Assembly (NCBI GenBank): GCA_900316415.1
Contig: ONCV01000003.1
Coordinates: 62,001 to 126,000, forward strand
Direction: 5' to 3'
DNA length: 64,000 nt
Source of the DNA: an uncultured Eubacteriales bacterium
Lineage (GTDB): Bacteria > Bacillota > Clostridia > Christensenellales > Aristaeellaceae
This document shows, one piece after another, positions 33,877 to 41,839 of the stretch. How positions within the stretch are numbered: position 1 is the first letter of the stretch; each line of letters begins with the position of its first letter. Below the pieces are notes generated by a model. It ran no database searches and was not told the DNA's origin. It saw only the letters and a program-made list of their open reading frames with translations. Made by a program: the position numbers and the translations under genes.

Positions 33877-36123
33877 TTGGCCAAGAAGAAAAAAACGGAT
33901 CAGCTTTCGCTCTTTCAGAAAGCGGGTCTCTGGTTCCGGTCCTTTCATGCAAAAAACGCTCTGATCCTTGCCTGCACGTACTTCGTCCTCTTCGGTCTTT
34001 ATTGCCTGGTCTGCGCTCCAAAGCAGTATGATCTTTCCGTGGGATCCATCTCGCGGGAGACGATCAACGCGACCAAGGACGTCGTCGATGAGGTCACTAC
34101 GGAAGAAAAGCGCCAGGCGGCAGCCGCGGCGGTCGAACCTACCTATCGGTTTCAGGAAGGGGTCAAGGAGGAGGTTCTCGGATCCCTGAACGAGGTTTTC
34201 GGCGAGCTGCGCACGGTGGTTCAGTATGCCCAGACGCTTCAGGATGAGAACGGAAAACAGAAGACCGTCTTCACGGATACGGAAATCGAGTACGCCCAGG
34301 GGCTGGTGACTTCCCTCACGCTGAATCGATATCAGATCGGCACCCTGCTGAGGACTTCCTCCGATTCCTTCGAAGACATGGCCGCGACGGTCTCCACCGC
34401 TGTGGAGAACAGCCTGAACACCACCATCCGGGAGGGACAGCTGAGCCAGTCCATTCAGACCATTCTCCAGATTGTCGGTTTCCGGATCGACATCTCCCTG
34501 ACCCAGAATATTGTTCCCGCAGTGCTTCGAAGCTGCCTGAAGCCCAACATGGTCATCGAGCAGGAAACCACGGAAATCGCCCGCAGCGCGGCCATGGATA
34601 CCGTGGAGCCCATCATGTACCTTCAGGGACAGAATATCATCCGGGCCGGGGATCGGATTACGCGCAGTCAGCTGGCCATGCTGAAGGCACTCGGTCTGCT
34701 GAAGGACAACACGTATGATTTTTCCAGCTATCAGGGAGCCGCGCTGCTGGTGCTGGTCGCCATGGTCTGCTATTTTGTGTCCCTGCGGCTTCTGAACCGG
34801 GATCTGTTCAACGATCCCCGCAAGCTGCTGGTTGCCATGATCGTGTCCATTCTGGGCGTGGGAGCTTCCGTGCTTTGTCACCTGTATATCAATGCTTATT
34901 TTGTTCCCATGACCTTCGCGCCCATTCTGCTTTGCGTGCTGCTGGGCTCGCGGGTTGGGTACGCCAGCGTGATCCCCATGGCCCTTCTGATTTCCGGGAT
35001 TGCAGCTGGCAACAATTCCACCTTCCTGTATGAAATGATCCTGATGCTGATCATGAGTCTGGCCGGCGGTGCCGTTTCCGTTCACTTTATGAAGTCCCAC
35101 CCGCAGCGGATCCGGGTTCTTCTGTCCGGTTTTCTCTCCGCTGCCATGAACGCGCTGTCCATCTTTGCGATCCGCTGGATGACCTCCACGGAAACGACGG
35201 ATCTGCTGGGCATGGTGCTCTGGGCCATGAGCGGCGGCCTGCTGAGCAGCGTGCTTGCCGTCGGCATGCAGCCCGTTCTGGAGTCCGCCTTTCATCTGGC
35301 TACCCCGAGCAAGCTGCTGGAAATGTGCAATCCGAACCAGCCCCTGCTGCGCCGGCTGCAGCTGGAAGCGCCGGGAACCTATCACCATTGCCTCATCGTG
35401 GCAAACCTGGCGGAAGCGGCGGCCGAACGGATCGGAGCCAATCCCTATCTTGCCCGCGCCGCCGGATACTATCACGACATTGGAAAGCTGAAGCGCCCCA
35501 TGTATTTTAAGGAAAACCAGATGGGGGAGAACCTTCACAACAAGCTGGATCCCTATGTGTCCGCCGCAATTCTGACCAGTCATACCAAGGATGGATATCA
35601 GATGGCACTGCGGGAGCATATGCCCCATGAGGTGGCCAATATTATCCTGCAGCATCACGGAGACACCCCGGTGATGTACTTCTATCACAAAGCCCTGCAG
35701 ATGTCCAACGGATCACCGGTGGATATCAGGGAATTCCGCTATGAAGGTCCCCGGCCGAACACCATCGAGGCGACCATCGTGATGCTTGCGGATACCATTG
35801 AGGCCGCAGTCCGCTCCATGCAGGATCCGACACCGAAGGCCATTGACCAGTTTATCGAGCGCCTGGTTCGGGGAAAGCTGGAGGACGGGCAGCTGAGCGA
35901 ATCGCCCATTACCCTGCGAGATATTGATGAAATCTGTGCCGCGTTCTCCGGCGTCCTGCGGGGGGTATTCCATGAGCGAATCGAATACCCGGAGGTCAGC
36001 CATCACGTTCCCGCCCAGATGGTATCGCAGGCTGCCGCACCGTCCGCGCCTTCGGCTGGCGCTGCGCATGAATCCGGGAACAGAGATGCTCCTGCGAAGG
36101 AGGGGGAGATCCATGAAGCTTGA
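33877..36123 (+). CDS. pgpH: PgpH-type membrane HD phosphodiesterase (7TM-7TMR HDED, YqfF family)
   Basis: 748 residues. One membrane helix near residues 25-45, a large extracytoplasmic domain (7TMR-HDED, ~50-280), several membrane helices (~285-470) and a cytoplasmic HD domain with the H-D pair at 533-534 (Y-Y-H-D-I-G-K) and T-Y-H-H before it. Family members hydrolyse c-di-AMP. The C-terminus has an Ala/Pro-rich tail. TTG start at 33877 after GGAG; ends overlapping the start of ybeY-cdd by 11 bases. Confidence 0.92.
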   Translation: MAKKKKTDQLSLFQKAGLWFRSFHAKNALILACTYFVLFGLYCLVCAPKQYDLSVGSISRETINATKDVVDEVTTEEKRQAAAAAVEPTYRFQEGVKEEVLGSLNEVFGELRTVVQYAQTLQDENGKQKTVFTDTEIEYAQGLVTSLTLNRYQIGTLLRTSSDSFEDMAATVSTAVENSLNTTIREGQLSQSIQTILQIVGFRIDISLTQNIVPAVLRSCLKPNMVIEQETTEIARSAAMDTVEPIMYLQGQNIIRAGDRITRSQLAMLKALGLLKDNTYDFSSYQGAALLVLVAMVCYFVSLRLLNRDLFNDPRKLLVAMIVSILGVGASVLCHLYINAYFVPMTFAPILLCVLLGSRVGYASVIPMALLISGIAAGNNSTFLYEMILMLIMSLAGGAVSVHFMKSHPQRIRVLLSGFLSAAMNALSIFAIRWMTSTETTDLLGMVLWAMSGGLLSSVLAVGMQPVLESAFHLATPSKLLEMCNPNQPLLRRLQLEAPGTYHHCLIVANLAEAAAERIGANPYLARAAGYYHDIGKLKRPMYFKENQMGENLHNKLDPYVSAAILTSHTKDGYQMALREHMPHEVANIILQHHGDTPVMYFYHKALQMSNGSPVDIREFRYEGPRPNTIEATIVMLADTIEAAVRSMQDPTPKAIDQFIERLVRGKLEDGQLSESPITLRDIDEICAAFSGVLRGVFHERIEYPEVSHHVPAQMVSQAAAPSAPSAGAAHESGNRDAPAKEGEIHEA

Positions 36124-37021
36124 ATGGAATCTGGACTTTCCGCTGGAAGCCTCGCTTCTCTCCCGAATGCAGGCAGCGGCGGATAAAACGCTGCAGGAGG
36201 AAGGAATTCCTTTTCCCTGCTATGCCTCCGTTCGGATCTGCGGGGATCCGGAAATCAGGGCGCTGAATGCGGCCTGGCGGAAACAGGATCACGCGACGGA
36301 TGTGCTTTCCTTTCCCAGCGTGAGCTGGCCGAAGGGCACCACGGCGGGTTCCCGTCCAGGGCTTCTCCGGCGGGAATATGACGGGGAAATGGATGCGTGC
36401 TTTCTGGGAGATGTTGTCATCTCCCTCGATCATGTGAAGGCTCAGGCTGCAGAATACGGGCATTCGCTGGCCCGGGAGGCAGCTTATCTGTTGGTACATT
36501 CGCTGTGCCATCTGATGGGATATGATCATATGGAGGAAGATGAAAAGAGAACCATGAGAGAGATGGAAGAAAGAATCCTGTCCGGGGTGGGAATTTCCCG
36601 TGAAGAAAAGGGAAGCATTTCCGATGAAACCCTGCTGGAACTGGCCCGGGAAGCAATGACCCGCAGCTATTCGCCCTATTCCCATTTCGCCGTCGGCGCG
36701 GCGCTTCTGGCTGCAGACGGCCGGATCTTCCTGGGCTGCAATATTGAAAATTCTTCCTATGGTGCCACGATCTGTGCGGAGCGCACTGCTGCGGTGAAAG
36801 CCGTCAGCGAGGGCGCCCGGGAATTCAGCGCCATCGCGATTGCCACCCGGAATCTCGCCGGATGGCCCTGCGGCATCTGCAGACAGTTTCTGAGTGAATT
36901 TGCCCCCGATCTGCGGGTCCTGGTTACCTGGGACGATCCGGACGGCATTCACGTGGAGGAATCCACCCTGCAGACGCTGCTGCCTCATCAATTTGAACTG
37001 AAAGGATCCCAAAATGTCTGA
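36113..37021 (+). CDS. YbeY endoribonuclease-cytidine deaminase fusion
   Basis: One uninterrupted 302-residue frame. Residues 1-~155 are YbeY, with zinc ligands H129, H133 and H139 in V-H-S-L-C-H-L-M-G-Y-D-H and the T-D-V-L-S-F-P segment; YbeY acts in 16S rRNA 3'-end maturation. Residues ~170-300 are a tetrameric-type cytidine deaminase with zinc/catalytic C221-A-E223 and P-C253-x-x-C256, plus Y-S-H-F-A-V-G-A-A-L and G-C-N-I-E-N-S. All key residues of both enzymes are present. In most Bacillota the order is ybeY-dgkA-cdd-era; here dgkA is absent and the flanking genes are joined. ATG 36113 follows AAGGAGGGGG; the end overlaps era by eight bases. Confidence 0.93.
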   Translation: MKLEWNLDFPLEASLLSRMQAAADKTLQEEGIPFPCYASVRICGDPEIRALNAAWRKQDHATDVLSFPSVSWPKGTTAGSRPGLLRREYDGEMDACFLGDVVISLDHVKAQAAEYGHSLAREAAYLLVHSLCHLMGYDHMEEDEKRTMREMEERILSGVGISREEKGSISDETLLELAREAMTRSYSPYSHFAVGAALLAADGRIFLGCNIENSSYGATICAERTAAVKAVSEGAREFSAIAIATRNLAGWPCGICRQFLSEFAPDLRVLVTWDDPDGIHVEESTLQTLLPHQFELKGSQNV

Positions 37022-37910
37022 AGAAAAGAAATTCCGCTCCGGTTTCATCCCGATTGTTGGCCGTCCCAATGTTGGGAAATCCTCCATCATGAATGCCCTG
37101 ATCGGAGAAAAGGTTGCCATCGTATCCAACCGTCCCCAGACGACCCGAAACCGCATCATGGGCGTGGTCACCACGGCGGAAAGCCAGTTTGTCTTTCTGG
37201 ATACGCCCGGTATTCATGAGCCGAAAACCCGTCTCGGGGAATACATGATGCACTCCGTAAAGGACGCCCTGGAGGGAATGGACTGTGTGCTGATGGTGGC
37301 GGATGTTACCTCCGTTCGGGAAAAGGAAATGGAGATTGCCGATTCCCTGAAGGATCGGAAAGTCCCCCGGATTCTCGCCATCAACAAGATCGACCTGGTC
37401 CATCCGGAGGAAATTCTGGCCGTCACGGCCCGCTTTTCCGGGAAGGGCTTCGATGATATCATTCCCGTCAGCGCGGTCTCCGGAAGCGGCCTGAAGGAAC
37501 TGGCTGACTGCCTGACCTCCCATTTGCCTGAAGGTCCCCGCTATTTCCCGGACGACATGATGACCGATCAGCCCGAACGGCTTCTCTGCGCGGAAATCAT
37601 CCGGGAAAAGGCGCTTCGTCACCTTCGCGATGAAATCCCGCATGGAATCGGCGTGGAAATGATGAAAATGGAACAGCTCAGCGAGGGGCTGACAGAAATC
37701 CATGCCACCCTGTACTGCGAAAAAGATTCCCATAAGCGGATTATTATCGGAAAGCAGGGAAGCATGCTGAAGGTGATCGGCTCGGAAGCCCGGGCGGATA
37801 TCGAAAAGCTGCTGGACACCCACGTCAATCTGAAGCTCTGGGTCAAGATTCGGCCTGACTGGCGAAACAATCTGTATGACCTGCGAACTCTCGGATATGA
37901 AAGCAAATGA
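37014..37910 (+). CDS. era: Ribosome assembly GTPase Era
   Basis: N-terminal GTPase with G-R-P-N-V-G-K-S, D-T-P-G-I-H-E-P and N-K-I-D, and a C-terminal KH domain with H-K-R-I-I-I-G-K-Q-G-S-M-L that binds the 3' end of 16S rRNA. 298 residues, typical. Starts inside the last codons of the ybeY-cdd gene, so translation is coupled. Confidence 0.97.
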   Translation: MSEEKKFRSGFIPIVGRPNVGKSSIMNALIGEKVAIVSNRPQTTRNRIMGVVTTAESQFVFLDTPGIHEPKTRLGEYMMHSVKDALEGMDCVLMVADVTSVREKEMEIADSLKDRKVPRILAINKIDLVHPEEILAVTARFSGKGFDDIIPVSAVSGSGLKELADCLTSHLPEGPRYFPDDMMTDQPERLLCAEIIREKALRHLRDEIPHGIGVEMMKMEQLSEGLTEIHATLYCEKDSHKRIIIGKQGSMLKVIGSEARADIEKLLDTHVNLKLWVKIRPDWRNNLYDLRTLGYESK

Positions 37911-37926
37911 CAGGGAAGGAACGACC

Positions 37927-39102
37927 ATGAGCAAAGCCATTCTCATCCCCGGAAAAGAAAAGCGGGTCTATTCCCGTCATCCCTGGATCTTCAAAAGCGA
38001 TATCGACCGACTGGAAGGGGAGTGCGCTCCCGGTGAAGTGGTCGATATCGTTTCCAGCCGGGGCCGTTTCCTGGCCCGCGGCTTCTATAATCCCTCCAGC
38101 CAGATCGCGCTTCGGATCATGACCTATCGGGAGGAACCGGTGGACCGGGCTTTTATTTTCCGTCGGGTACATGAGGCGGTGGAGTATCGCCGCGCCTTTG
38201 CGGATTTGCGCTCCTGCAGGCTGATCTTTGCGGAGAGCGACCGGCTTCCCGCGCTGATTGTCGATTCCTTTGGCGATGTGCTGGTGCTTCAGTGCCTGGC
38301 ACTGGGGATGGAGCAGTTCAAGCAGGATGTGGTGGACGCGCTGGTGGAGGAACTTCACCCGGCGGGCATCTGGGAGCGGAATGATGTGCCCGTCCGCCGG
38401 CTGGAGGGGCTGGAAATGCAGACGGGTCTCCTGTACGGCAGCGTGCCGGACCGAGTGGAGATGACCGAAAACGGCATTCGTTTCCTGGTGGACGTCAAGG
38501 AGGGGCAAAAAACCGGCTTCTTTCTGGATCAGAAGGAAAACCGTGCCGCAATCGCTCCCTTTGTCCGGGGAAAACGTGTTCTGGACTGCTTTACCCATAC
38601 CGGCTCCTTCGCCCTGCATGCGGGACATTACGGAGCTGCGGAGGTAACCGGCGTCGACATCAGCGATTACGCCTGCGCCTTTGCCGCGGAAAACGCACGC
38701 CTGAACGGATTGGAAGACCGGATCAGGTTCGTGACCGCCAATGCTTTTGATCTTTTGGCGGAGAAGAGCCGCGCCGGAGAAAAATATGATGTAATCATTC
38801 TGGATCCGCCGGCCTTTACCAAGTCCCGCACCACAGTCGAAAGCGCCAGGCGGGGATATAAGGAAATCAATCTGCGGGCCATGAAAATGCTTCCTCCCGG
38901 CGGATACCTGATCACCTGTTCCTGCAGCCAGCATATTCTGCCGTCTGTTTTCCAGGATATCGTTCGGGAGGCCGCCTCGGATGCCCGGGTTCTGCTGCGC
39001 CAGGTGGAATTCCGGACGCAGGGACGGGATCATCCCATTCTGCCATCGGCTCCGGAAACCCAATATCTGAAATGCGGAATCTATCAGGTATTTCCGGTAT
39101 AA
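37927..39102 (+). CDS. rlmI: RlmI-like 23S rRNA (cytosine-C5)-methyltransferase
   Basis: N-terminal PUA domain (K-E-K-R-V-Y-S-R-H-P-W-I-F), central EEHEE-like domain, and a C-terminal SAM domain with V-L-D-C-F-T-H-T-G-S-F motif I and L-D-P-P-A-F-T-K-S motif IV. RlmI methylates C1962 of 23S rRNA in E. coli; Bacillota relatives are assigned by similarity. ATG 37927 chosen with GGAAGGA upstream; the frame extends into era. 391 residues as usual. Ends the operon before a hairpin. Confidence 0.9.
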   Translation: MSKAILIPGKEKRVYSRHPWIFKSDIDRLEGECAPGEVVDIVSSRGRFLARGFYNPSSQIALRIMTYREEPVDRAFIFRRVHEAVEYRRAFADLRSCRLIFAESDRLPALIVDSFGDVLVLQCLALGMEQFKQDVVDALVEELHPAGIWERNDVPVRRLEGLEMQTGLLYGSVPDRVEMTENGIRFLVDVKEGQKTGFFLDQKENRAAIAPFVRGKRVLDCFTHTGSFALHAGHYGAAEVTGVDISDYACAFAAENARLNGLEDRIRFVTANAFDLLAEKSRAGEKYDVIILDPPAFTKSRTTVESARRGYKEINLRAMKMLPPGGYLITCSCSQHILPSVFQDIVREAASDARVLLRQVEFRTQGRDHPILPSAPETQYLKCGIYQVFPV

Positions 39103-39107
39103 TGATC

Positions 39108-39139
39108 AACGCGGCCGGCATGATTCAGCCGGCCGCGTT
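39108..39139. terminator. Hairpin between converging rlmI and recombinase genes
   Basis: Perfect twelve-base-pair GC-rich stem (39108-39119 with 39128-39139), eight-base loop, with only a short T-rich end (TTCTGT). Likely a weak or bidirectional terminator. Confidence 0.75.
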
Positions 39140-39163
39140 CTGTATGTATTGCAGGCATCCCGA

Positions 39164-40270
39164 TCAGCGCTCCCGGCGGTCAAATTCCGGATCGCCCGGC
39201 AAATGCACATGCTCCGCAGCCATTCGGCGGCGGGCGTCCGTCATATCGGCGTAATGCTTCCGGGTTGTATCCACGGAAGTATGCCCCAGCACATCCGCCA
39301 CGAGATAGATATCCCCGGTTTCATGGTAAAGATTGGTAGCGTAGGTACTCCGGAGCTTGTGCGGGCTGATTCTCGGCTTCAGCGGCGCCGCAACGGAGGC
39401 ATATTTTTTTACCAGGTTCTGAACCGCCCGCTGAGTAATCCGTTTCCGCTGCAGGCTCAGGAAAAGGGCATCCTCATGTCCGGGAAGGGCCTCGATGTCT
39501 TTTCGCTCCTCCATGTAGTCTGCAAGGGCTTCCGCAACCTCCGGCGGGAAATAGAGCACCACCTGATTGCCGCCCTTCCGGGTTACCAGCACCGCATTGT
39601 TTTCCATATCAACATCATTCAGGTTGATACCCACGCACTCGCTGACCCGGATTCCGGTTCCCAGAAACAGGGACAGCATGGCAAAATCCCTTTTGGCCGT
39701 CAGCTTCTGGAATCGCTGCTGGCCCTTGCTCATTTCGTCTCCGGACTGGGCGGTGGACAGAATCTTTTCCATTTCATTCCGATTCAGCCGCAAAATCGGT
39801 TTTTCATGGATCTTGGGAAGAGCAACCAGCTCCGTCACGTTGGACGGGATGCGCTGATTCTTAAACAGATAATCGTAAAACGAACGGATCGAACAAAGCT
39901 TTCGCTTGATCGCCAGATCGTGGTTTACCAGGACGCGCTCCGGCTCCGTATGATTCTCGTCAGATTTCAAATAATACGTCAGGTATTCCGTATAGGCCGT
40001 CAGGTCCGACTGCGTCAGATTTGCCAGGTCAGAATCCGTAAGCAGGGGAATCGGCTTTTCCGCGAAGGAAAGCCGTTCCTGGTGCAGGAACTGAAAGAAG
40101 GTATTCAAATCGATCGCATATGCCAGCCGGGTCAGCGTACTGGTTGTGATGGCGATGGAGCGCAGAAAATCACCACAGGCCTGCGGAAGATTGCGGGAGA
40201 TTTCGCGGATCTGCAGAATTCTTTTCGCGTCCACTTCATCACGATATTTATTTCGCGCAGAATCAGCCAA
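39164..40270 (-). CDS. Tyrosine recombinase / Xer-like integrase
   Basis: Core-binding SAM-like domain followed by the catalytic domain, with the family residues Arg in G-T-G-I-R-V-S-E, Lys in T-R-K-G-G, His-x-x-Arg in S-P-H-K-L-R-S-T, His in L-G-H-T-S and the Tyr in R-K-H-Y-A. About 368 residues, longer at the N-terminus than XerC/XerD (~300). The TTG start at 40270 is set by AAAGGAG nine bases upstream; there is no closer ATG. In Bacillus the xerC homologue codV lies between trmFO and hslV; here those two genes are adjacent and this recombinase lies on the other side of hslVU-proC-rnhA, so it could be the displaced XerC equivalent. It has its own promoter. Confidence 0.88.
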   Translation of the reverse strand: MADSARNKYRDEVDAKRILQIREISRNLPQACGDFLRSIAITTSTLTRLAYAIDLNTFFQFLHQERLSFAEKPIPLLTDSDLANLTQSDLTAYTEYLTYYLKSDENHTEPERVLVNHDLAIKRKLCSIRSFYDYLFKNQRIPSNVTELVALPKIHEKPILRLNRNEMEKILSTAQSGDEMSKGQQRFQKLTAKRDFAMLSLFLGTGIRVSECVGINLNDVDMENNAVLVTRKGGNQVVLYFPPEVAEALADYMEERKDIEALPGHEDALFLSLQRKRITQRAVQNLVKKYASVAAPLKPRISPHKLRSTYATNLYHETGDIYLVADVLGHTSVDTTRKHYADMTDARRRMAAEHVHLPGDPEFDRRER

Positions 40271-40321
40271 AATCAAAAACTCCTTTCCAAAGCCGGAGAA
40301 TCCAGGCTCCGGCCCGAAAGA

Positions 40322-40350
40322 ATGATAACACAATTGAAAAAGGGTGTCAA
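40322..40350 (-). promoter_or_regulatory. Promoter of the tyrosine recombinase gene
   Basis: TTGACA, 17-base spacer, TATCAT on the minus strand. The -35 overlaps one arm of the inverted repeat at 40348-40383. Confidence 0.8.
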
Positions 40351-40383
40351 CTATTCGTAAAACTGTGGTTTAGCGAATAGTTG
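40348..40383. repeat. Inverted repeat at the recombinase promoter
   Basis: Perfect ten-base arms CAACTATTCG (40348-40357) and CGAATAGTTG (40374-40383) around a 16-base spacer that itself holds an AAAC/GTTT pair, leaving a TGTG centre. It overlaps the -35 box. It could be an operator or a site bound by the recombinase; no T-run, so not a terminator. Confidence 0.8.
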
Positions 40384-40470
40384 CAAGGATATCTGCCCCT
40401 ATCTTCCCCAGGCAGCGCTGCCTTCGAAAGACGTTTATATGCATGGTAGATTCACACGGATGTGAATGGA

Positions 40471-40506
40471 AGAGGGAGCAGGCTCAATGACCTGCTCCCT
40501 CTTTTT
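40471..40506. terminator. Hairpin at the end of rnhA
   Basis: Twelve-base-pair stem (40471-40482 with 40491-40502) around an eight-base loop that contains the rnhA stop codon; T-run on the plus-strand side. Just beyond lies a small TTCACA-CGGA-TGTGAA hairpin (40451-40466). It likely ends the long minus-strand operon before the recombinase promoter. Confidence 0.72.
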
Positions 40507-40984
40507 CATTCGTCTCCGGAATCGGAGGATTCAGCCGGCGGTATTCCTCAATGGCCGCCCGGGCCAGCTCGTCGCAGCGGTTGTTCTGCGGATGGTCCGC
40601 ATGGCCCTTGACCTTGAAGAACTCCACATGGTGCTTTTTCGTCTGGGCCATCAGAATAAACCAGAGGTCCTGGTTCTCAACGGGTTCCCCGTCGCTCTTC
40701 TTCCAGCCCTTCCGTTTCCATGAGTCGATCCAGTGGTCGTTGAAGGCATTCACCAGGTATGCGCTGTCCGAATAAAGCAGCACATTGCAGGGCTCCTTCA
40801 GCGCTCCAAGTCCGCTGATTGCCGCGAACAGCTCCATACGGTTATTGGTGGTTCCGGCCATGTAACCGGATATTTCCTTGGTGTGGGGACCGAATTCCAG
40901 AATTGCCGCCCATCCCCCCGGGCCGGGATTTCCGCTGCAGGCTCCATCCGTATAGATCCTGACGGTTTTTCTGCTTTCTTCCAT
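40484..40984 (-). CDS. rnhA: Ribonuclease HI
   Basis: Cleaves RNA in RNA-DNA hybrids. Acidic catalytic residues in Y-T-D-G-A-C-S-G-N-P-G (Asp13), N-N-R-M-E-L (Glu), L-Y-S-D-S-A-Y (Asp) and N-N-R-C-D-E-L-A (Asp), with V-K-G-H-A. ATG 40984 lies nine bases after AAGGA; TTG 40993 overlaps that site and is rejected. 166 residues, near the E. coli length, no extra hybrid-binding domain. Confidence 0.95.
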   Translation of the reverse strand: MEESRKTVRIYTDGACSGNPGPGGWAAILEFGPHTKEISGYMAGTTNNRMELFAAISGLGALKEPCNVLLYSDSAYLVNAFNDHWIDSWKRKGWKKSDGEPVENQDLWFILMAQTKKHHVEFFKVKGHADHPQNNRCDELARAAIEEYRRLNPPIPETNEKEGAGH

Positions 40985-40996
40985 ATGACTCAATCC

Positions 40997-41806
40997 TTAT
41001 TTCGACATGTCGCGGCTCTTGTCGGCGCAGGCCTTCATGGCCTCCAGAATGGCGTTCCGGAATCCGTTTTTCTCCAGGGCGGCCACGGCCTCAATCGTAG
41101 TTCCGGCCGGGGAGCAGACAGCATCCTTCAGGGCTGCGGGATGGGTTCCGGAGGAAAGCACCATCAGCGCGCTGCCAAGAACGCTCTGAGCCGCCATCTC
41201 ATAGGCATAGCTCCGGGGAAGCCCCTCCCGGACCCCCGCGTCCGCCATGGCCTCAATCATCATGTAAACATAGGCAGGGCTGCTTCCGCTGATCGCGATG
41301 ACGCCGTCAAAAAGCCGTTCCGGAAGAACACGTGTCTTGCCGACCGCGTCAAAGATGCCCCGGGCGAAGTCGAAGTCCTCCTGGGAGAAGGTCGTATCGT
41401 CGCAGATAGCGGTCATGCCTTCCCCCACCATGGCGGGTGTGTTTGGCATGACCCGCAGCCAGGTTGCTCCGGTATCCCGAAGGGCTTTCTCCAGCATCCC
41501 GGTGGTCCATCCCGCGGCAATGCTGAGAACTGCCTTCCCCTGCAGTGCGTGACGCATATCGTCAATCACTTCCTGGATATAAAGGGGCTTCACGGCCAGA
41601 ATGATCAGATCGGACCGCTGGGCCACTTCCGAACAGTCCGCCGCCGTATTCAGACCGGGGATGTCCTCACTGATCTCCCGCAGCTTTCTGCCGCTGACAT
41701 CAAAAACGGTCAGCTGGCTCGCCTTCACATATCCCGCATCCACGATCCCCCGCAGAATGGCGGAGCCCATGTTTCCGGCTCCAATCATGCCAATATTTCG
41801 AATCAT
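40997..41806 (-). CDS. proC: Pyrroline-5-carboxylate reductase
   Basis: Last step of proline synthesis. N-terminal Rossmann motif G-A-G-N-M-G-S-A-I, A-V-K-P central motif and the C-terminal dimer domain with S-G-S-S-P-A-Y-V-Y-M-M-I-E-A and S-P-A-G-T-T-I-E-A. 269 residues as usual. It lies between hslU and rnhA in one direction, probably within the same long transcript. Confidence 0.96.
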   Translation of the reverse strand: MIRNIGMIGAGNMGSAILRGIVDAGYVKASQLTVFDVSGRKLREISEDIPGLNTAADCSEVAQRSDLIILAVKPLYIQEVIDDMRHALQGKAVLSIAAGWTTGMLEKALRDTGATWLRVMPNTPAMVGEGMTAICDDTTFSQEDFDFARGIFDAVGKTRVLPERLFDGVIAISGSSPAYVYMMIEAMADAGVREGLPRSYAYEMAAQSVLGSALMVLSSGTHPAALKDAVCSPAGTTIEAVAALEKNGFRNAILEAMKACADKSRDMSK

Positions 41807-41839
41807 TGGAATCTCTCCCTTCTGACAGCATTCCCATCC

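Noticed and set aside
33871..35688. 605-codon open frame on the minus strand opposite pgpH
   Set aside because: Shadow of pgpH, His/Gly/Gln-rich, no start signal.
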